Below, in pieces: positions 1-11,304 of a stretch of DNA of 64,000 nucleotides. Within the stretch, counting starts at the first letter, position 1. Every line of letters starts with the position of its first letter. The notes under the pieces were generated by a model that made no database searches, had not been told where the DNA came from, and saw only the letters and a program-made list of their open reading frames with translations. Origin of the DNA: Cunninghamella blakesleeana (lineage: Eukaryota; Mucoromycota; Mucoromycetes; Mucorales; Cunninghamellaceae); NCBI GenBank assembly GCA_017871115.1, contig JAFCIZ010000004.1:1030501-1094500 (forward strand). The letters are read 5' to 3'. The translations under genes were made by a program, and so were the position numbers.

Positions 1-224
1 GAGTAGCGGTGGTAATAGAACGAAGGCCGTTGAACTATTTAAAAAAATTTTTTATTAGTTTAAAATGAAATAATAAATAATAAATAATAATATTAATATT
101 AATATCAATAATAATAATAAATAATAAAAAAAGAGTATATGAATGTATTTATTTATTTATTTACCTTAACAGCTGATAAGGCATTAACCTTAAGAGCAGT
201 AGCAGCAGTGCGAGATAAGAACAT
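1..224 (-). CDS. 5' part of a mitochondrial protein gene (cut by window edge)
   Basis: The start codon is at 222-224. Exon 1 (165-224) encodes 20 residues beginning MFLSRTAATALKVNALSAVK; a GTAAAT donor follows, and exon 2 runs from 34 off the window edge (FNGLRSITTAT...). The N-terminus is rich in Arg, Lys, Ala, Ser and Thr with no acidic residue, typical of a mitochondrial presequence ending near an R-x-S-type cleavage region. The mature protein lies outside the window, so the function cannot be named. The intron is phase 0. A GCGGAGT core lies about 170 bp upstream of the ATG. Identification as a mitochondrial precursor is inference from composition only. Confidence 0.6.
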
Positions 225-1099
225 GATTTATTTTAAATGAGAAGTAAGGATGTAAAAGAAGAAAGAAAAAGAAAAACAAAAAGGGAAGTGCGGGAAAGAA
301 ATGAAAAAAGTTTTTTTTTTGTTGAAAAAAAAAAAAAAAAGACTGGGTTGAACGGTAAAAGGTTCTTCCTCTTCACAACCTTGTAAAAAAAACATGCGGA
401 GTTAAATATTTAATCATCACCATGAATTAAAGTAAAATTGTTGTGCGACATAAAATTAAAATTTAACAGAAATTTTTTAACTTATAAAATCATTTTCTAT
501 ACTCTTATTTTTTATTTTTATGCTTATAGTTTAAATATGATCAATAAATATTTCTCAAAAAAATCATATAAATGTAAAAAGGCCCAATAGTATTATTTTT
601 TGAATAAAAAAAAGTAAATATTAATGGCTTAAGTTTATAGTGTAAAAAAAATAATGGAAAGTGAAAGAGAATGAAAAATAAAAAAATAAAAAATTACGCT
701 TTTTTTTTTTTTTGATTTATCAATTTTATTTATATTCCTTTCAATTTATTATATTTTCTCTATCTTGTAATAGTTTTATTATTTTTTATTTAAGCTCTTA
801 GCTAGTTGATGAAAGATCTATAAAAAAATTACACGTTTGCTGAGTATAGATTTCCTCATGAAATCTAAAAAACCCAATTGTATGTATTTAGTAAAACTCA
901 TTTTTTTTAAGATACATAAAATACTATTACCACATTATAAGAAAAAAAAAAAAAATACACATATGTAACAAATAAACATATATAATTTTATTTAAATCTG
1001 ATTATATCATTTACTTTTTTATAACTATTTATATATATACGTACTCTTATTTAAAATATAGTTTATATTTTTTTTTTTGAAAAAAATCTAAAAAAGAAT
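225..1099. other. Intergenic, promoter of left-edge gene and 3' flank of LYS9
   Basis: A+T-rich with many A and T runs. No open frame of coding character is visible. The right part holds the 3' untranslated side of LYS9; the left part is the promoter of the minus-strand gene starting at 224, with a CGGAGT core at 397-402. Confidence 0.6.
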
Positions 1100-3123
1100 T
1101 TACAAAATCTTTTCATCCATACCAATACCTTCTTTTTCAAGTAATTCAATGATAGGATCATTGATATCAGAAGACATAGGAGCAAGAATACCATGTTTAT
1201 TTAATTTACCATCCAAAATAAGTTGAACAGCAATACCACAAGGTACACCAACAGTCTTAGCCATAGCAGAGAAACCACCAGGGGTACCATATTCAAGAAG
1301 AGTAGATAAACGGGTTTGTTTAGAGCCATCCTTTAATTCAATTTCAAAACGATGTTGTAAGAAAATCATGTCACGTTCATTTTCTTCATATTGCATCTTT
1401 TCTTCCAAAGTAGCACAGAAGGTATCTAATAAATTACCGCGGCGTTCTACCTTTTTATCAGAGAAGAAACCAACCCATTTCATACCATCTAAAATTTGAG
1501 ATTTGTTTTCATCATTATCAAGGTCACATTTAGCAATAATGGCTTTAGTTAAAGCTTCTACATCAGTAGAAGAAGCACCGGCAGCTTGAGCAACTACTTG
1601 ATTCCATGCAATTTCAGGAGCTTCACTAGTTAAATGAGGTTGAACTTCTTCACTAAGGAAACCAAGTTTGAAAAGAGCTTTTACAAATTGGCAGAATCCA
1701 TCATAACGAAGAGTACCACGGATAATGGTCTTGGCTTCAGGGATATTATAACGTTTGTCGTAAGGGGTAGAATCACGATTACCATAACCAACGAAGGAAA
1801 ATCCAGGATATCCAGAGTTTAATTTACGAGCTGAATCCATCAAGGCAGTACCAGATACTTCAATCACTTTACCATTTTCAAGATATTTAGCTGTGTTCTT
1901 TAAGGCCAATAAGACACCACGGGCAGACCAAGAGAATTTATAACCGAAAGGATTGTTGGAATTTTCAGGTGCTGGAAGACCACCACAGAAAGAGATGAAT
2001 TCAAGAAGCTAAATATGTAAATAGTAAATATATAAATACATAGATACATGTTAAATTTCTTTGGTCCCTTTTTTAATTTTTTTTTTTTTTGAAGACATTC
2101 ATGATTATAATTTACCTTTCCACCTTCTTTGTGAACTTCTTCAATAGTACGAACAGCATACAAGTGATCAATTCCTGGATCAAGACCGATTTCATTCATA
2201 ACAGTGATACCAGCTTCTTTAGCACTAAAATAATTAAGTATTAGAATTATAAAATAAAATCAATTAATATAAAGTTATTACCATATAAATTCATTTTGAC
2301 CATAATATTAAAAATATCACTACTATATATATAAATATATATTTTAAAAAAATAAAAGACTTACGCTTGATCATATTCCATCATAGCGGGTGAAACATAA
2401 GAAGTAGTAACAACATTCTTTTTGTGTTTAATAGCAGCTTTAATAACTAAAGCATGGTAGATATAAGGAATTAAACTATACAAAATATATAAATTAATAA
2501 TATTAATAACAGTTTGGCACATAATGCTTTCACTCTATCTAGTTATATTGATCAACAAAACAATAAACTACTCTTTTTTATATATTCCATATCTATAAAT
2601 GATTATTTACCTGATAACAAGATCATGTTGAGCTACCAATTCTTCAATAGCTTTTTCATCATTGATATCACAAGAAGCAGCAACAGTGCCGGGATATTGT
2701 TTAACTAAAGCTTCAGCATTTTCTAAACGTCTACTAGCTGTATAAAAAAAAATAAAAAAAAAAAAGATGGTGGGAAAAATTAATAAGTAATAGTTATGAC
2801 AGTTAAGAAATAGTCGTAAATATTTCTTATTACTATTTTGTAAATATCCTATTAGTTTTCCCTTTTTTTCTTCTTCTTCTTATCCCCCATCACCATATTA
2901 TTGGTATTATTATTTTATTATTATTATTACCAATAGTAAGTTTATTTTCAGGACGACGAATAATATATTCTACAGCAGGAGCGGCAACAAAACCGGAACC
3001 AAGTAAAAGAATCTTTCTATATTAAAGTAAAAAAGACGTGTTTAAGTACTTGTATTATTAATCTATATATGTATTATTATTGTTATCGTTATTATAATTT
3101 ATATTTACTTACTTTTCAGACAT
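1100..3123 (-). CDS. LYS9: Saccharopine dehydrogenase (NADP+, L-glutamate-forming), Lys9
   Basis: This saccharopine reductase joins aminoadipate semialdehyde and glutamate in the next-to-last step of fungal alpha-aminoadipate lysine synthesis; it is cytosolic. Six exons: 3113-3123, 2931-3016, 2611-2737, 2365-2475, 2116-2224 and 1100-2008, summing to 450 residues, the usual Lys9 length. The N-terminus (MSEKKILLLGSGFVAAPAVE) holds the Rossmann GxGxxA dinucleotide motif at residues 10-15. Further family signatures are NEIGLDPGIDHLYA and the stretch CGGLPAPENSNNPFGYKFSW. The first exon is only 11 nt and ends inside codon 4. The gene diverges from COX8 across a 610-bp intergenic region. Confidence 0.95.
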
Positions 3124-3733
3124 ATTTATTATATAAAAGTTGGTATGAAATAAAATAAAAAGAAAAGAAAGTAAAAGAAAAAAAGAAAAAAAAATTTAAT
3201 ACTTTTTTACAAAATCAAAAATCCCTTCGGAGTTAGATCTATTCGCGTTTCCATATATGGTGAGTTTAGAAGATTATATGTGGGTCATCTTTCCTTTCCT
3301 TTAGTAATAAGGATCTATCACTTTTATATCTAAAAAAAAAAATTAACTTTGATTTTTTATATAAAACAGCCCAATAATCGTTATTTAAAAAAAAGTACTT
3401 AAAAAACTATAAACATAAACACAAAGAATTTTTTTTTCACAATTAATGAACTAAAACAAAAAGAGAAAATATAAAAAAAATAACAAAAATATATAGTGAT
3501 ATTTATGTATAAATAGAGAAGCATGAATCAAGCAAAAAATGAAAATAATAATAATAATAATGTGGATGACGTTTTTAAATTATAGTAACATTTTTTTTTA
3601 CCTGTAAAATTTGGGTTTTAAACTCAACCTTTGGCCCGGCCAAAAAAAATAAACAAAATTTTTTTCACTTCAAAATATTTTTCCTCTTTTCCTTCTCTAA
3701 CACCCTACTCTTTTTTATATATAATTTATTGAA
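3124..3733. promoter_or_regulatory. Divergent LYS9 / COX8 promoter region
   Basis: 610 bp between two divergent starts. It holds poly(A)/poly(T) tracts, a CGGAGT core at 3228-3233 (about 105 bp upstream of the LYS9 ATG), a CCAAT box at 3371-3375, and a pyrimidine-rich leader just before the COX8 ATG. No consensus TGA(C/G)TCA Gcn4 site was seen here. A GC-rich palindrome at 3631-3643 is listed separately. Confidence 0.5.
3631..3643. promoter_or_regulatory. GC-rich palindrome upstream of COX8
   Basis: TTGGCC-C-GGCCAA is a perfect 6+6 inverted repeat about 90 bp upstream of the COX8 ATG in otherwise A+T-rich DNA. It could be a binding site for a dimeric factor; which one is unknown. Confidence 0.4.
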
Positions 3734-4123
3734 ATGTACTCCAATATCATTGCTCGTTCAGCCATTCGCTCTCGTTTAGCTACTCGTCAAGTTATGCGTT
3801 CTGACTTGTATCATTTCGAAAACTCAAACGGTCAAGTAAATATCGATTTTAATTTATGAAATTACCCTTAGTTCATCGTTTAAACATTACAACTGTTTTT
3901 ATTTACTTATTGTTTTGATTATTATATTTATTACTATTATTATATAGAATCTTCCTTTCAATACCAAGAACCGCACTGGTCTTGCTGTTAAGATGACTCT
4001 TTACCTTGGTGTTGGTTTCATTGCTCCTTTCTTTGGTAAATAATAATATTGAACAATAATAATAACAATAGCAACAAACCATAATATTTATATAGATATA
4101 TTATATATATATTATTCTAACTG

Positions 4124-4158
<35 letters not shown>

Positions 4159-4303
4159 TTATTTTTTATTCAATAATATTATATAGGTTGTTACTGGCAA
4201 TTGTAAGTAGATAAAATAATAAAAGAAAAGTTATTAAAAGTAATAATACTAACATAATATCTTTTTTATTTTTTTTTAAAATAGTAAAAAGGCTGGTATT
4301 TAA
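3734..4303 (+). CDS. COX8: Cytochrome c oxidase subunit VIIc (yeast Cox8)
   Basis: Small nuclear-encoded subunit of respiratory complex IV in the mitochondrial inner membrane. Four exons: 3734-3835, 3948-4035, 4187-4202 and 4285-4303, joined to 74 residues. The basic presequence (MYSNIIARSAIRSRLATRQV) is followed by a mature start HFENSNGQNLPFNTKNR, a single membrane helix (MTLYLGVGFIAPFFGCYW) and a QFKKAGI tail. This matches the COX7C/Cox8 pattern of N-LPF, one helix, then Q-x-KK. Exon 3 is only 16 nt. The frame closes exactly with a TAA. Too fragmented to appear as a long open frame, so it was rebuilt from splice sites. Confidence 0.92.
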
Positions 4304-4637
4304 ATTGAGCAACATATCAATAATAAACATCAGCAATTTTTTATAATATTTAAAAAGACATAACTAATATTTGTTCATAGAAGATCAATTCCCCTCAAGC
4401 TCTTTACAATAAATAAAAAACGCCTTGTTTTTCTTTTGTGATAAAAATAACTATCCTTTTTCTGCTTTTTTGTTATGATTTTTGTATCTTTTTGTGTTGC
4501 CTAAAAAAAAAAAAAAGCTCTTTTGAACGATTTATCATGTGGATTAGCCTTAGCCATCTTTTTTTTTATATATATATAAAGCAATTTTTTTAAAAAAATA
4601 TCTTTCTTTTCTCTTTTATTTTATTTTTTTTATCTTT

Positions 4638-4669
<32 letters not shown>

Positions 4670-4752
4670 TCATCATTAATTTATAACCCAATATTACGAT
4701 ATATATATATATATATATCTTATTCTGTTATTATTTTATAGAAATCAATTGG
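4304..4752. other. Intergenic, A/T tracts
   Basis: COX8 3' flank and promoter of the kelch gene. A run of about 20 T followed directly by about 11 A lies near 4640-4668, a T-tract/A-tract arrangement also seen in other promoters here. No gene seen. Confidence 0.5.
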
Positions 4753-5655
4753 ATGGCATATTGGATAAAGACAAATGGGTTCTATCATAGAGATAAGAGG
4801 TGGGCTAAAATAATAGTAATATGGCTTAGTACACTTTTTATGATCTGTGAATCAGTAGTGATCAACAATGGCAGTAGCAGCGGATTATCATTATTAGGAC
4901 TTCCTAGAGAACACCATTGTGCTTTAAATTACAACAATGCATTATATATATTAGGTGGACAACATACTATTTCATCATCCTTATCAATTCATTTTAACGA
5001 CATATTACAAATGCCTTCTATTCAATGGATTAATAATAGTTTATCATTGCAACAACTACAACAGCAACAAACATTACCTCTTTGTACAGTAACTAGTTAT
5101 GGAGAAGCTATTTTATTTGATCCAACGTCATTGCAAGAAAGCCTCTTGTTAGATTTGAATGCTCTTCAATGGAACAATATGTCATCCATTAGGCGTTTAG
5201 TATCGACAAATGTATCATCTATCTTTGCAGTAACAATAATGGAAAATGATCATATTTTATTATTATCTAGTGATGATAATAATACAGCGATTGCATGGAT
5301 ATTAAATGCAAGTAATGATCGTTTAAGATGGAGATTAACTCAATTATCATCGTCAGCTAATAATAATAGTGTAGCTCAATCACCTCCTCCTCCATCGATT
5401 AATGGCGGAGCTCATTTAATAACTGCTTCACCATGGGTGCTTTATTTTCATATTGATACATCATCATCGCCATCAAGTGAGTTATATACTGTGAATGTTT
5501 ATGGATTTGATTCTTCTTCTTTGACTTGGGTTGGAAGTTTATTTAATTTTACAAGTGCTACAAATGATATTCAAATAACATTAATTGATAGTAACACAGA
5601 TAATAATACTTTATTTATAATTCCAACATCAATAAATACAACTAATGAATCGGAT

Positions 5656-5698
<43 letters not shown>

Positions 5699-6758
5699 GT
5701 AACCAATTTATGGATTCAGGTTATTGGCTATTAACTATATCGACGAATACAACAGATTCTCAAATCAACTGGCATTCATTACCATCACCATCTACCAATA
5801 ATGGTCCCATATCCTTTTTAAAAGGTGGATCTATAACAAAGATATTAGATACAGTGGTGTTTTATGGCGGAATCAACATAACAGATCCACTGGCTTATTC
5901 TCCCTTTATGTTTCATTTTTGGAATATCAGTAGTCAAACCTTTTTACCTACACCAAGTTGGTTAGCAACGTAATAATAATAAAATAAAAGGGCGATGATT
6001 TCCTTTAAAAATAATAATAATAAATAAAAGAGTAACGTAAAATAAAATAATATGTAAAACTAATACTAATCCATTATTTTATTATATTTCATTTATTTAT
6101 TTATTTATTTTAAAAAAATAGATTAATCCCTTCCTCATCAACGCCTACGCCTACATCATCATCAATTTCCATTAAAGATAATGATAATAACAATACGCTA
6201 ATTATTATTTTAGCAACATTGTTGGGCGTTTTTGGTACAGCTTTTTTTGTTTTGATTGGAGTATTTTTTTGGTTTAAAAATAAAAAAAAGAAAACATCAT
6301 CCATTATTAGAGCAACCGAAGATTCACCAAGACAGCTAAGATTAGAAGAAGGACAAGATTTAATGAATTCCCACCACCCTCATCAAGTAGAAGAAGGGCA
6401 TATGGAAAGAGAAAGAGGAGAGAAAACACAATCACCTCGATTTTCTTTCCTTAAAAAAGAGAATGCTACAATTTGGTCAAATCAATTACAACGAGCATTA
6501 TCGACAACTTTTAATAGAAAATCAATGGTCGACCAGGAAGATAATAATAATGATAATACTCATTTAAAAATAAAAACAACAATGGATGAAAAGGACATGC
6601 TATCAAGAGGAATTAGCAAAACAACACAATTATCACCATCATGTCCCTCGCTTTTATCTCCTTCAACATCTCAAAATAAAATAGCTGCTCCAAATTCAAA
6701 TAGAAATAGTATGTATGAAACAGCTTCAGTTACCAGTCGATTTGTGGAACAAATATAA
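4753..6758 (+). CDS. Kelch-type single-pass membrane protein
   Basis: Two exons, 4753-5969 and 6122-6758, give 617 residues; the first exon would run into a stop inside the intron, and AC|A joins in frame. A hydrophobic segment at residues ~19-32 looks like a signal peptide. Two kelch-like blades are visible (REHHCALNYNNALYILGGQ near residue 55 and a VVFYGGINITDP motif near 380), with less regular blades between. A poly-Asn run encoded by (AAT)n sits near residue 310. After the intron come a Ser/Thr/Pro stalk, a ~25-residue membrane helix (LIIILATLLGVFGTAFFVLI...) and a basic stop-transfer KNKKKK. The ~160-residue cytosolic tail is rich in Ser-Pro. Such proteins are common in early-diverging fungi; the ligand is unknown. 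Confidence 0.8.
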
Positions 6759-7275
6759 AAAAAAAAAAGGTATTTTTATGTATATTTATTTATTTATTTT
6801 TTGTACATTCTTATTTTATTTTTTTCCTTTTTTTTCATATATTCTTTATATATTTTTAGTTTTATGTTTATATTTATACTTTTCCTTTTGTTTTTATTTA
6901 TGTTTATATATGTAAAAAATAGATTTATACCTATATATACATTATTTTTTTAGTGGATTTTAAAAAAATAATCCAATACACTGTATTATTTTAATTTAAG
7001 TTTGAGGCTTTGTAAAAATAAATAATTTTTAGCTTGAATACGTACAAACTATATATATATATTCTAAATAAATATAAATAGGAACTTTAAAATTTCTGAA
7101 ATGAAAAATAGGACAATAATGTATTTTTATGTGGTTTAGCTTTTGATTCAATGTAATACGTCAATCCTTCTTTATACATGTACAAATATATAGTAAAAAA
7201 AATGAAAAATACTCCACCGAGAATTTCGCTATTATATAAATCAAGAATTTACACATCCATTTAAAATGTCAATCC

Positions 7276-7310
<35 letters not shown>

Positions 7311-7438
7311 TAATAATCTAAAAATGAATAATTTTATATTAATTATAGCTTTGTGCTTAAAAATGAATCAGTTAAAATATTGGAATGAGGTTACATAATA
7401 AAAAGCTGAGATGACTATGGAATAACTTTATTTTATGC
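6759..7438. other. Intergenic before the transposon
   Basis: 3' flank of the kelch gene, T-rich then A/T-rich, with a long T/A tract near 7277-7309. Near 6953-6985 there is an imperfect inverted repeat (AGTGGATT ... AATCCAATACACT). Its arm AATAATCCAATAC also occurs inverted inside the transposon near 10063-10081. No gene seen. Confidence 0.4.
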
Positions 7439-7440
7439 TA

Positions 7441-7470
7441 TGGTGCATCTAAGTTATAACCAGAATTTTT
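7441..7470 (+). repeat. Left terminal inverted repeat
   Basis: 30 bp, identical to the reverse complement of 10130-10159. It lies directly after the TA duplication at 7439-7440. Confidence 0.95.
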
Positions 7471-7603
7471 AAAATTTTGGTGCAATTTTTGAATTTGAAA
7501 TCCCGATTTTTATGCCTATTTTTTTTTACGAAAATGTTATAACTACAACTCTTTTTTGATTTTATTAAATGATATGTATATATATGTAAAATAAATTGAA
7601 AAG

Positions 7604-9763
7604 CTACTGATTTTTTAATACTTTTCTATGTGATTTTGCTGTATGATTTTTGAATTGATTAACTATACCGACATCACATTCTTTATCATTTTTTTTTTCT
7701 GTAATATTTTTATGTGCTTCCCAGTAATCATTACCTTTACTATAAGCTTCCATATAACGAATACATCTATTAAAATACCTTCTTATATGAATAATATCTG
7801 AAGCTTCATCTAAAGCACTTTCAATATTTTTTTCCAATCCAGAAAATGTATAATTACAGTTTCTTCGAATGATTCTTTTGGAATCTGCCCAGTATCTTTC
7901 TATCCAATTAAGTTCACAGTGGAATTTAGGGTACAGATCGTGTCTAAGATCATGCTTTTCCAATAATTCTTCTAATGCTGATTTTTGATTTCTAAAATCT
8001 ATCTGACTAGATAAACGATGAATTGCACAACATTTTTTATCTTGACCATCCATTTCTACTCTTTTATTACAACTCAAGCGCCAGCTTTTTCCTTTCCTTT
8101 CTGGTGATATGTCTTTATCCATCCATAAACCTCTCTCTTCTAAAATTTGCTTTATGCCCTTGATATATTTAACCCGTAATGCTTTCCCATCTCTAAATTG
8201 ATTCACAAAAAAATAAAAATCCTGCTCTATTTTATTCTCTACCCCACCCTCTTTCACATAATAATATCCTTTTTTAAATTTAAATTTTTCTTTAGATTTG
8301 CATTCCTTTATTTCAAGAGTCAACCTTGTCGCTAGCAATGCATCTTTTGCGTAAGCCTTATGGTTTGATGATTGGTCAAATAAAAAAATTCCTATGCATT
8401 GATCTCCATGAATTGCTCTAAATATTTTTATCACATCTTTAAGCTGATTGACTAAATCTTCTGAAGTCCAATAACCATCACGGTAATTACCAGCAAAGAA
8501 TAGTTGTCTTGATATTTTATCTTTATATTTCATAGTTCCATGACAAGGACATTGGAACTCGCTGACCATAATTGAACTACCTGGAACTTTTGGTTTAATA
8601 ATACTTTCATTACCAGCCATCCAAACACATGGTTTGTCGTCGTTTGCATAAAAGGTAGATTCATCATGTGTAACTACAATTACTTCTTTATGGCCTACTT
8701 TAATATGTCCAACGTCTTCTATTTCCAAATTATTACCAGAATAGTGCTTCATCCATTTATTGTATCTATTTATCATCCTTTGTGAAAATTCTTGACGATA
8801 CTTTACTACATCAGGCCGCTCGTGTCCATCATAATAAACGTTCTTGCTTTTCTTTTTAAACGTAAATCCCCAAGCTGATAAATATGAATGTATTGTAGAT
8901 AGCCCAATATTGCTGACGTTAAAACTTTTCATAATTTTTAACTGTTCGATATGCTTTTTTAATTCAGAGACGTCTCTTTTATTTGGATCAACTGATAGCC
9001 ACCATTTAATACATTCTTCTTTTATTTCTTCATTATATAACATGCCAACATGTTTCCTATGACGACCTTGCATTGATTTTGCTATGCAACCATTTTCCAT
9101 GAACTCTTTTGCCCATAATGGAATAGCCTTGGTGATGTTTGATGTTGTAGTAGCATTTTCAATTAATAGAATAGCATCTGCTGTTTTTAAAGCACAGTCT
9201 ATCCTATTAAGGTTTTTTTCTTTCATAAAAGATAGATAAAATCTGACGGCACGATGCTTCATATTGTAAGCTAGATCAAAGTTGGTTTTATCTTTTTGTT
9301 GGTCCATGATAGTAGCCGTCAATTTATTGATTAATTCTTCTAAGTCTTTTTCTTTACTATTTTCAAGCTCTGAAATGAATTGTCAACTAGTATTGACTGA
9401 GACCCTTTTGAATATACTGTCGATTGTTTTGCATCCAACAGCCGCTCTTTCCATTATTTTTCTCTTTCTATTGATCGTCCATCTTGATTCACCAGTATAG
9501 GCGCCTTTAAATTTTTTATCTGCATTTTCCAACCATGCTATTTTTTCTTCTGCTGTACTGTTGGAGGCAGTTATATCCAAGTGGCTATCATTGAAAGTTT
9601 CCGCAGCACTTTCAAGAGCTATTTCGATATCTTCATCGATCCAATCCTGATCAAAGCTTTCTGTAGATTCGTTATTAGATTGAATTTCGGCTGTTTTTTT
9701 AACAAACTTTCCAGTTGAAGTACGCAATCTTTTATTGGCAAATTTTTTATGTCCTTTAGTCAT
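7604..9763 (-). pseudogene. IS630/Tc1-type transposase, interrupted frame
   Basis: Starts at 9763 (MTKGHKKFANKR...). The first frame ends at a TGA at 9383-9385 after GCKTIDSIFKRVSVNTS; the main body continues in another frame to a stop at 7604. Motifs of the RNase H-like DDE core are visible in order: VVTHDESTFYANDD (first Asp), IFLFDQSSNHKAYAKDA (second Asp) and KFHCELNWIERYWADSKR (Glu, equal to the Tc1 SPDLNPIE motif). Across the break the best reading is a stop plus a one-base loss in an A run near 9359-9361. A very short intron (GTCTCA or GTCAAT donor, AAATAG acceptor) is the alternative. If that intron is real the gene could be active. Confidence 0.8.
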
Positions 9764-10129
9764 AAATCAAAAAAAAAAGCAAATATATAATAGTAGTAAA
9801 AGACATTAAATGAAAAGATAAAAAAACTTTTAATATTTGGTATTAAACAGAATCTTCTAGGGATCAAATTAAAACACCGAAGGTTAAATATTTTGCCGTT
9901 ATAAATCCCCTATAAAATTATTTTTTGGGTGGAGCAATTTATACCCTCACCAGCTAAATCAGCCTCCCACCGACCAATTTTAACTTTTTTTTTAACAATT
10001 TTTTTTTAGCAAAAAAATAGAAACAATCCAGTACTTTTATTTTTAAATATCATATTTATTTTTGTATTGGATTATTTTTTTATTTTTATTAATAAAATGT
10101 TGAAATTTTTTCTTACTAAAAATGGTAAA

Positions 10130-10159
10130 AAAAATTCTGGTTATAACTTAGATGCACCA
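10130..10159 (-). repeat. Right terminal inverted repeat
   Basis: 30 bp, identical to the reverse complement of 7441-7470. The TA duplication follows at 10160-10161. Confidence 0.95.
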
Positions 10160-10161
10160 TA

Positions 10162-11304
10162 TCATTATTATTATTATTATTATTTAAAAAAAATGATATA
10201 AACTCTTTTATATTTTCTTGATTAAAGCTTTCTTGATATATATACTAGATTCGTTAGATTCATTAAAGATATAAAAAATAAAAAATATATTTACTATTAA
10301 AGAAGCAATTATCGAGAATAATAAAAACTCTCCACCAGGAATGAATACTAAAATGTTAGCTTTAGCAATTATAATATACTATCACCAGAAATTACAAATG
10401 ACAATCAAGAGAAATCATAAAAGATGATCAACCAAATAATAAAAGACCAAAAATAGCAAGTATAAAATGTCATCATGAGCGGAGAATCATAAAGGGCCTA
10501 AAAAGTAAATCAGATTATTATATACCAAATATATATATTTTATTAAAACAATATTTTAACATAGAAATATCAACTCTTACCACAAATTATAAACTGTCTC
10601 CATGATAAAAGCAATGAAAATAAATGTTCAAAGAGATGTATTTTATCAATTGAATATATATATATAACTTTGATTATTACACTACAATATACATATATAT
10701 TTATATAATAGCAGTAATAAAAATAATATTCACCTATCCCCCTAAAAAAATAACCTTTTGTAAATATAAATAAATAAATAAATAAATAACCAGGTATGTT
10801 TTCTTTTCTACTTACACCACTGTTTTACTGTTACTTCTTATCTTGTCATTTGGATTTTCATTGTTACTGGCTTTCCTGAATTATAAAACTATACAAGAGG
10901 AAATAAGCATGATATCATATTTATTTACATATAATGATAATCAAAGCACTAGTAACTTTTTTCTTTTTCCTCTATGACATTACTATTGATTTTTCTTTTT
11001 TGCTTTTGCTCCTTCGTTTTTTATTTGATTAATCATTTTATATATGGCTGGCTTTATTTTTTTTTTTTGAAAAAAGCATATAATTTTTTTATTGAATTTG
11101 TTGGTCTCATGAACCTAGCTGAGGGAAAACTTAGCTAATAAATTCTTACTCGTGAATATATATTGTTTACAAAAAAGCTTTTTTTTATTTATTTTTAAAT
11201 TTACACGCAAAAAAAAAAAGTAAATTATAAATAATCATGGAAAAGTATATATATATATATAAATGCAATAAAATAATAATAATTATAAAACAATAAAATG
11301 ATAT
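10162..11304. other. Intergenic after the transposon
   Basis: A+T-rich with microsatellite stretches and a short (AAAT)n run near 10769-10790. The right part is the ARG1 3' flank. No open frame of coding character was seen. Confidence 0.5.

Larger units (their letters stand above)
7441..10159 (-). mobile_element. Tc1/mariner (IS630-like) DNA transposon, complete ends
   Basis: A 2,719-bp element bounded by perfect 30-bp terminal inverted repeats starting TGGTGCATCTAAGTTATAAC, at 7441-7470 and inverted at 10130-10159. It is flanked by TA on both sides (7439-7440 and 10160-10161), the target duplication of this superfamily. It carries one minus-strand transposase gene (7604-9763). The exact ends and identical repeats suggest a recent insertion, while the transposase frame is interrupted. 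The transposase is not a classical short Tc1 protein; it belongs to the longer fungal IS630-like group with an N-terminal extension of about 200 residues. Confidence 0.95.

Noticed and set aside
6715..6915. Plus-strand Phe/Tyr/Leu frame after the kelch gene
   Set aside because: T-rich 3' untranslated sequence; the kelch stop at 6756-6758 is in the supported frame.
9321..9385. A confident ~40-nt intron joining the two transposase frames
   Set aside because: Donor choices (GTCTCA, GTCAAT) are weak and the interval is shorter than the other introns here; a stop plus a one-base loss explains the protein alignment better, but it is not excluded.
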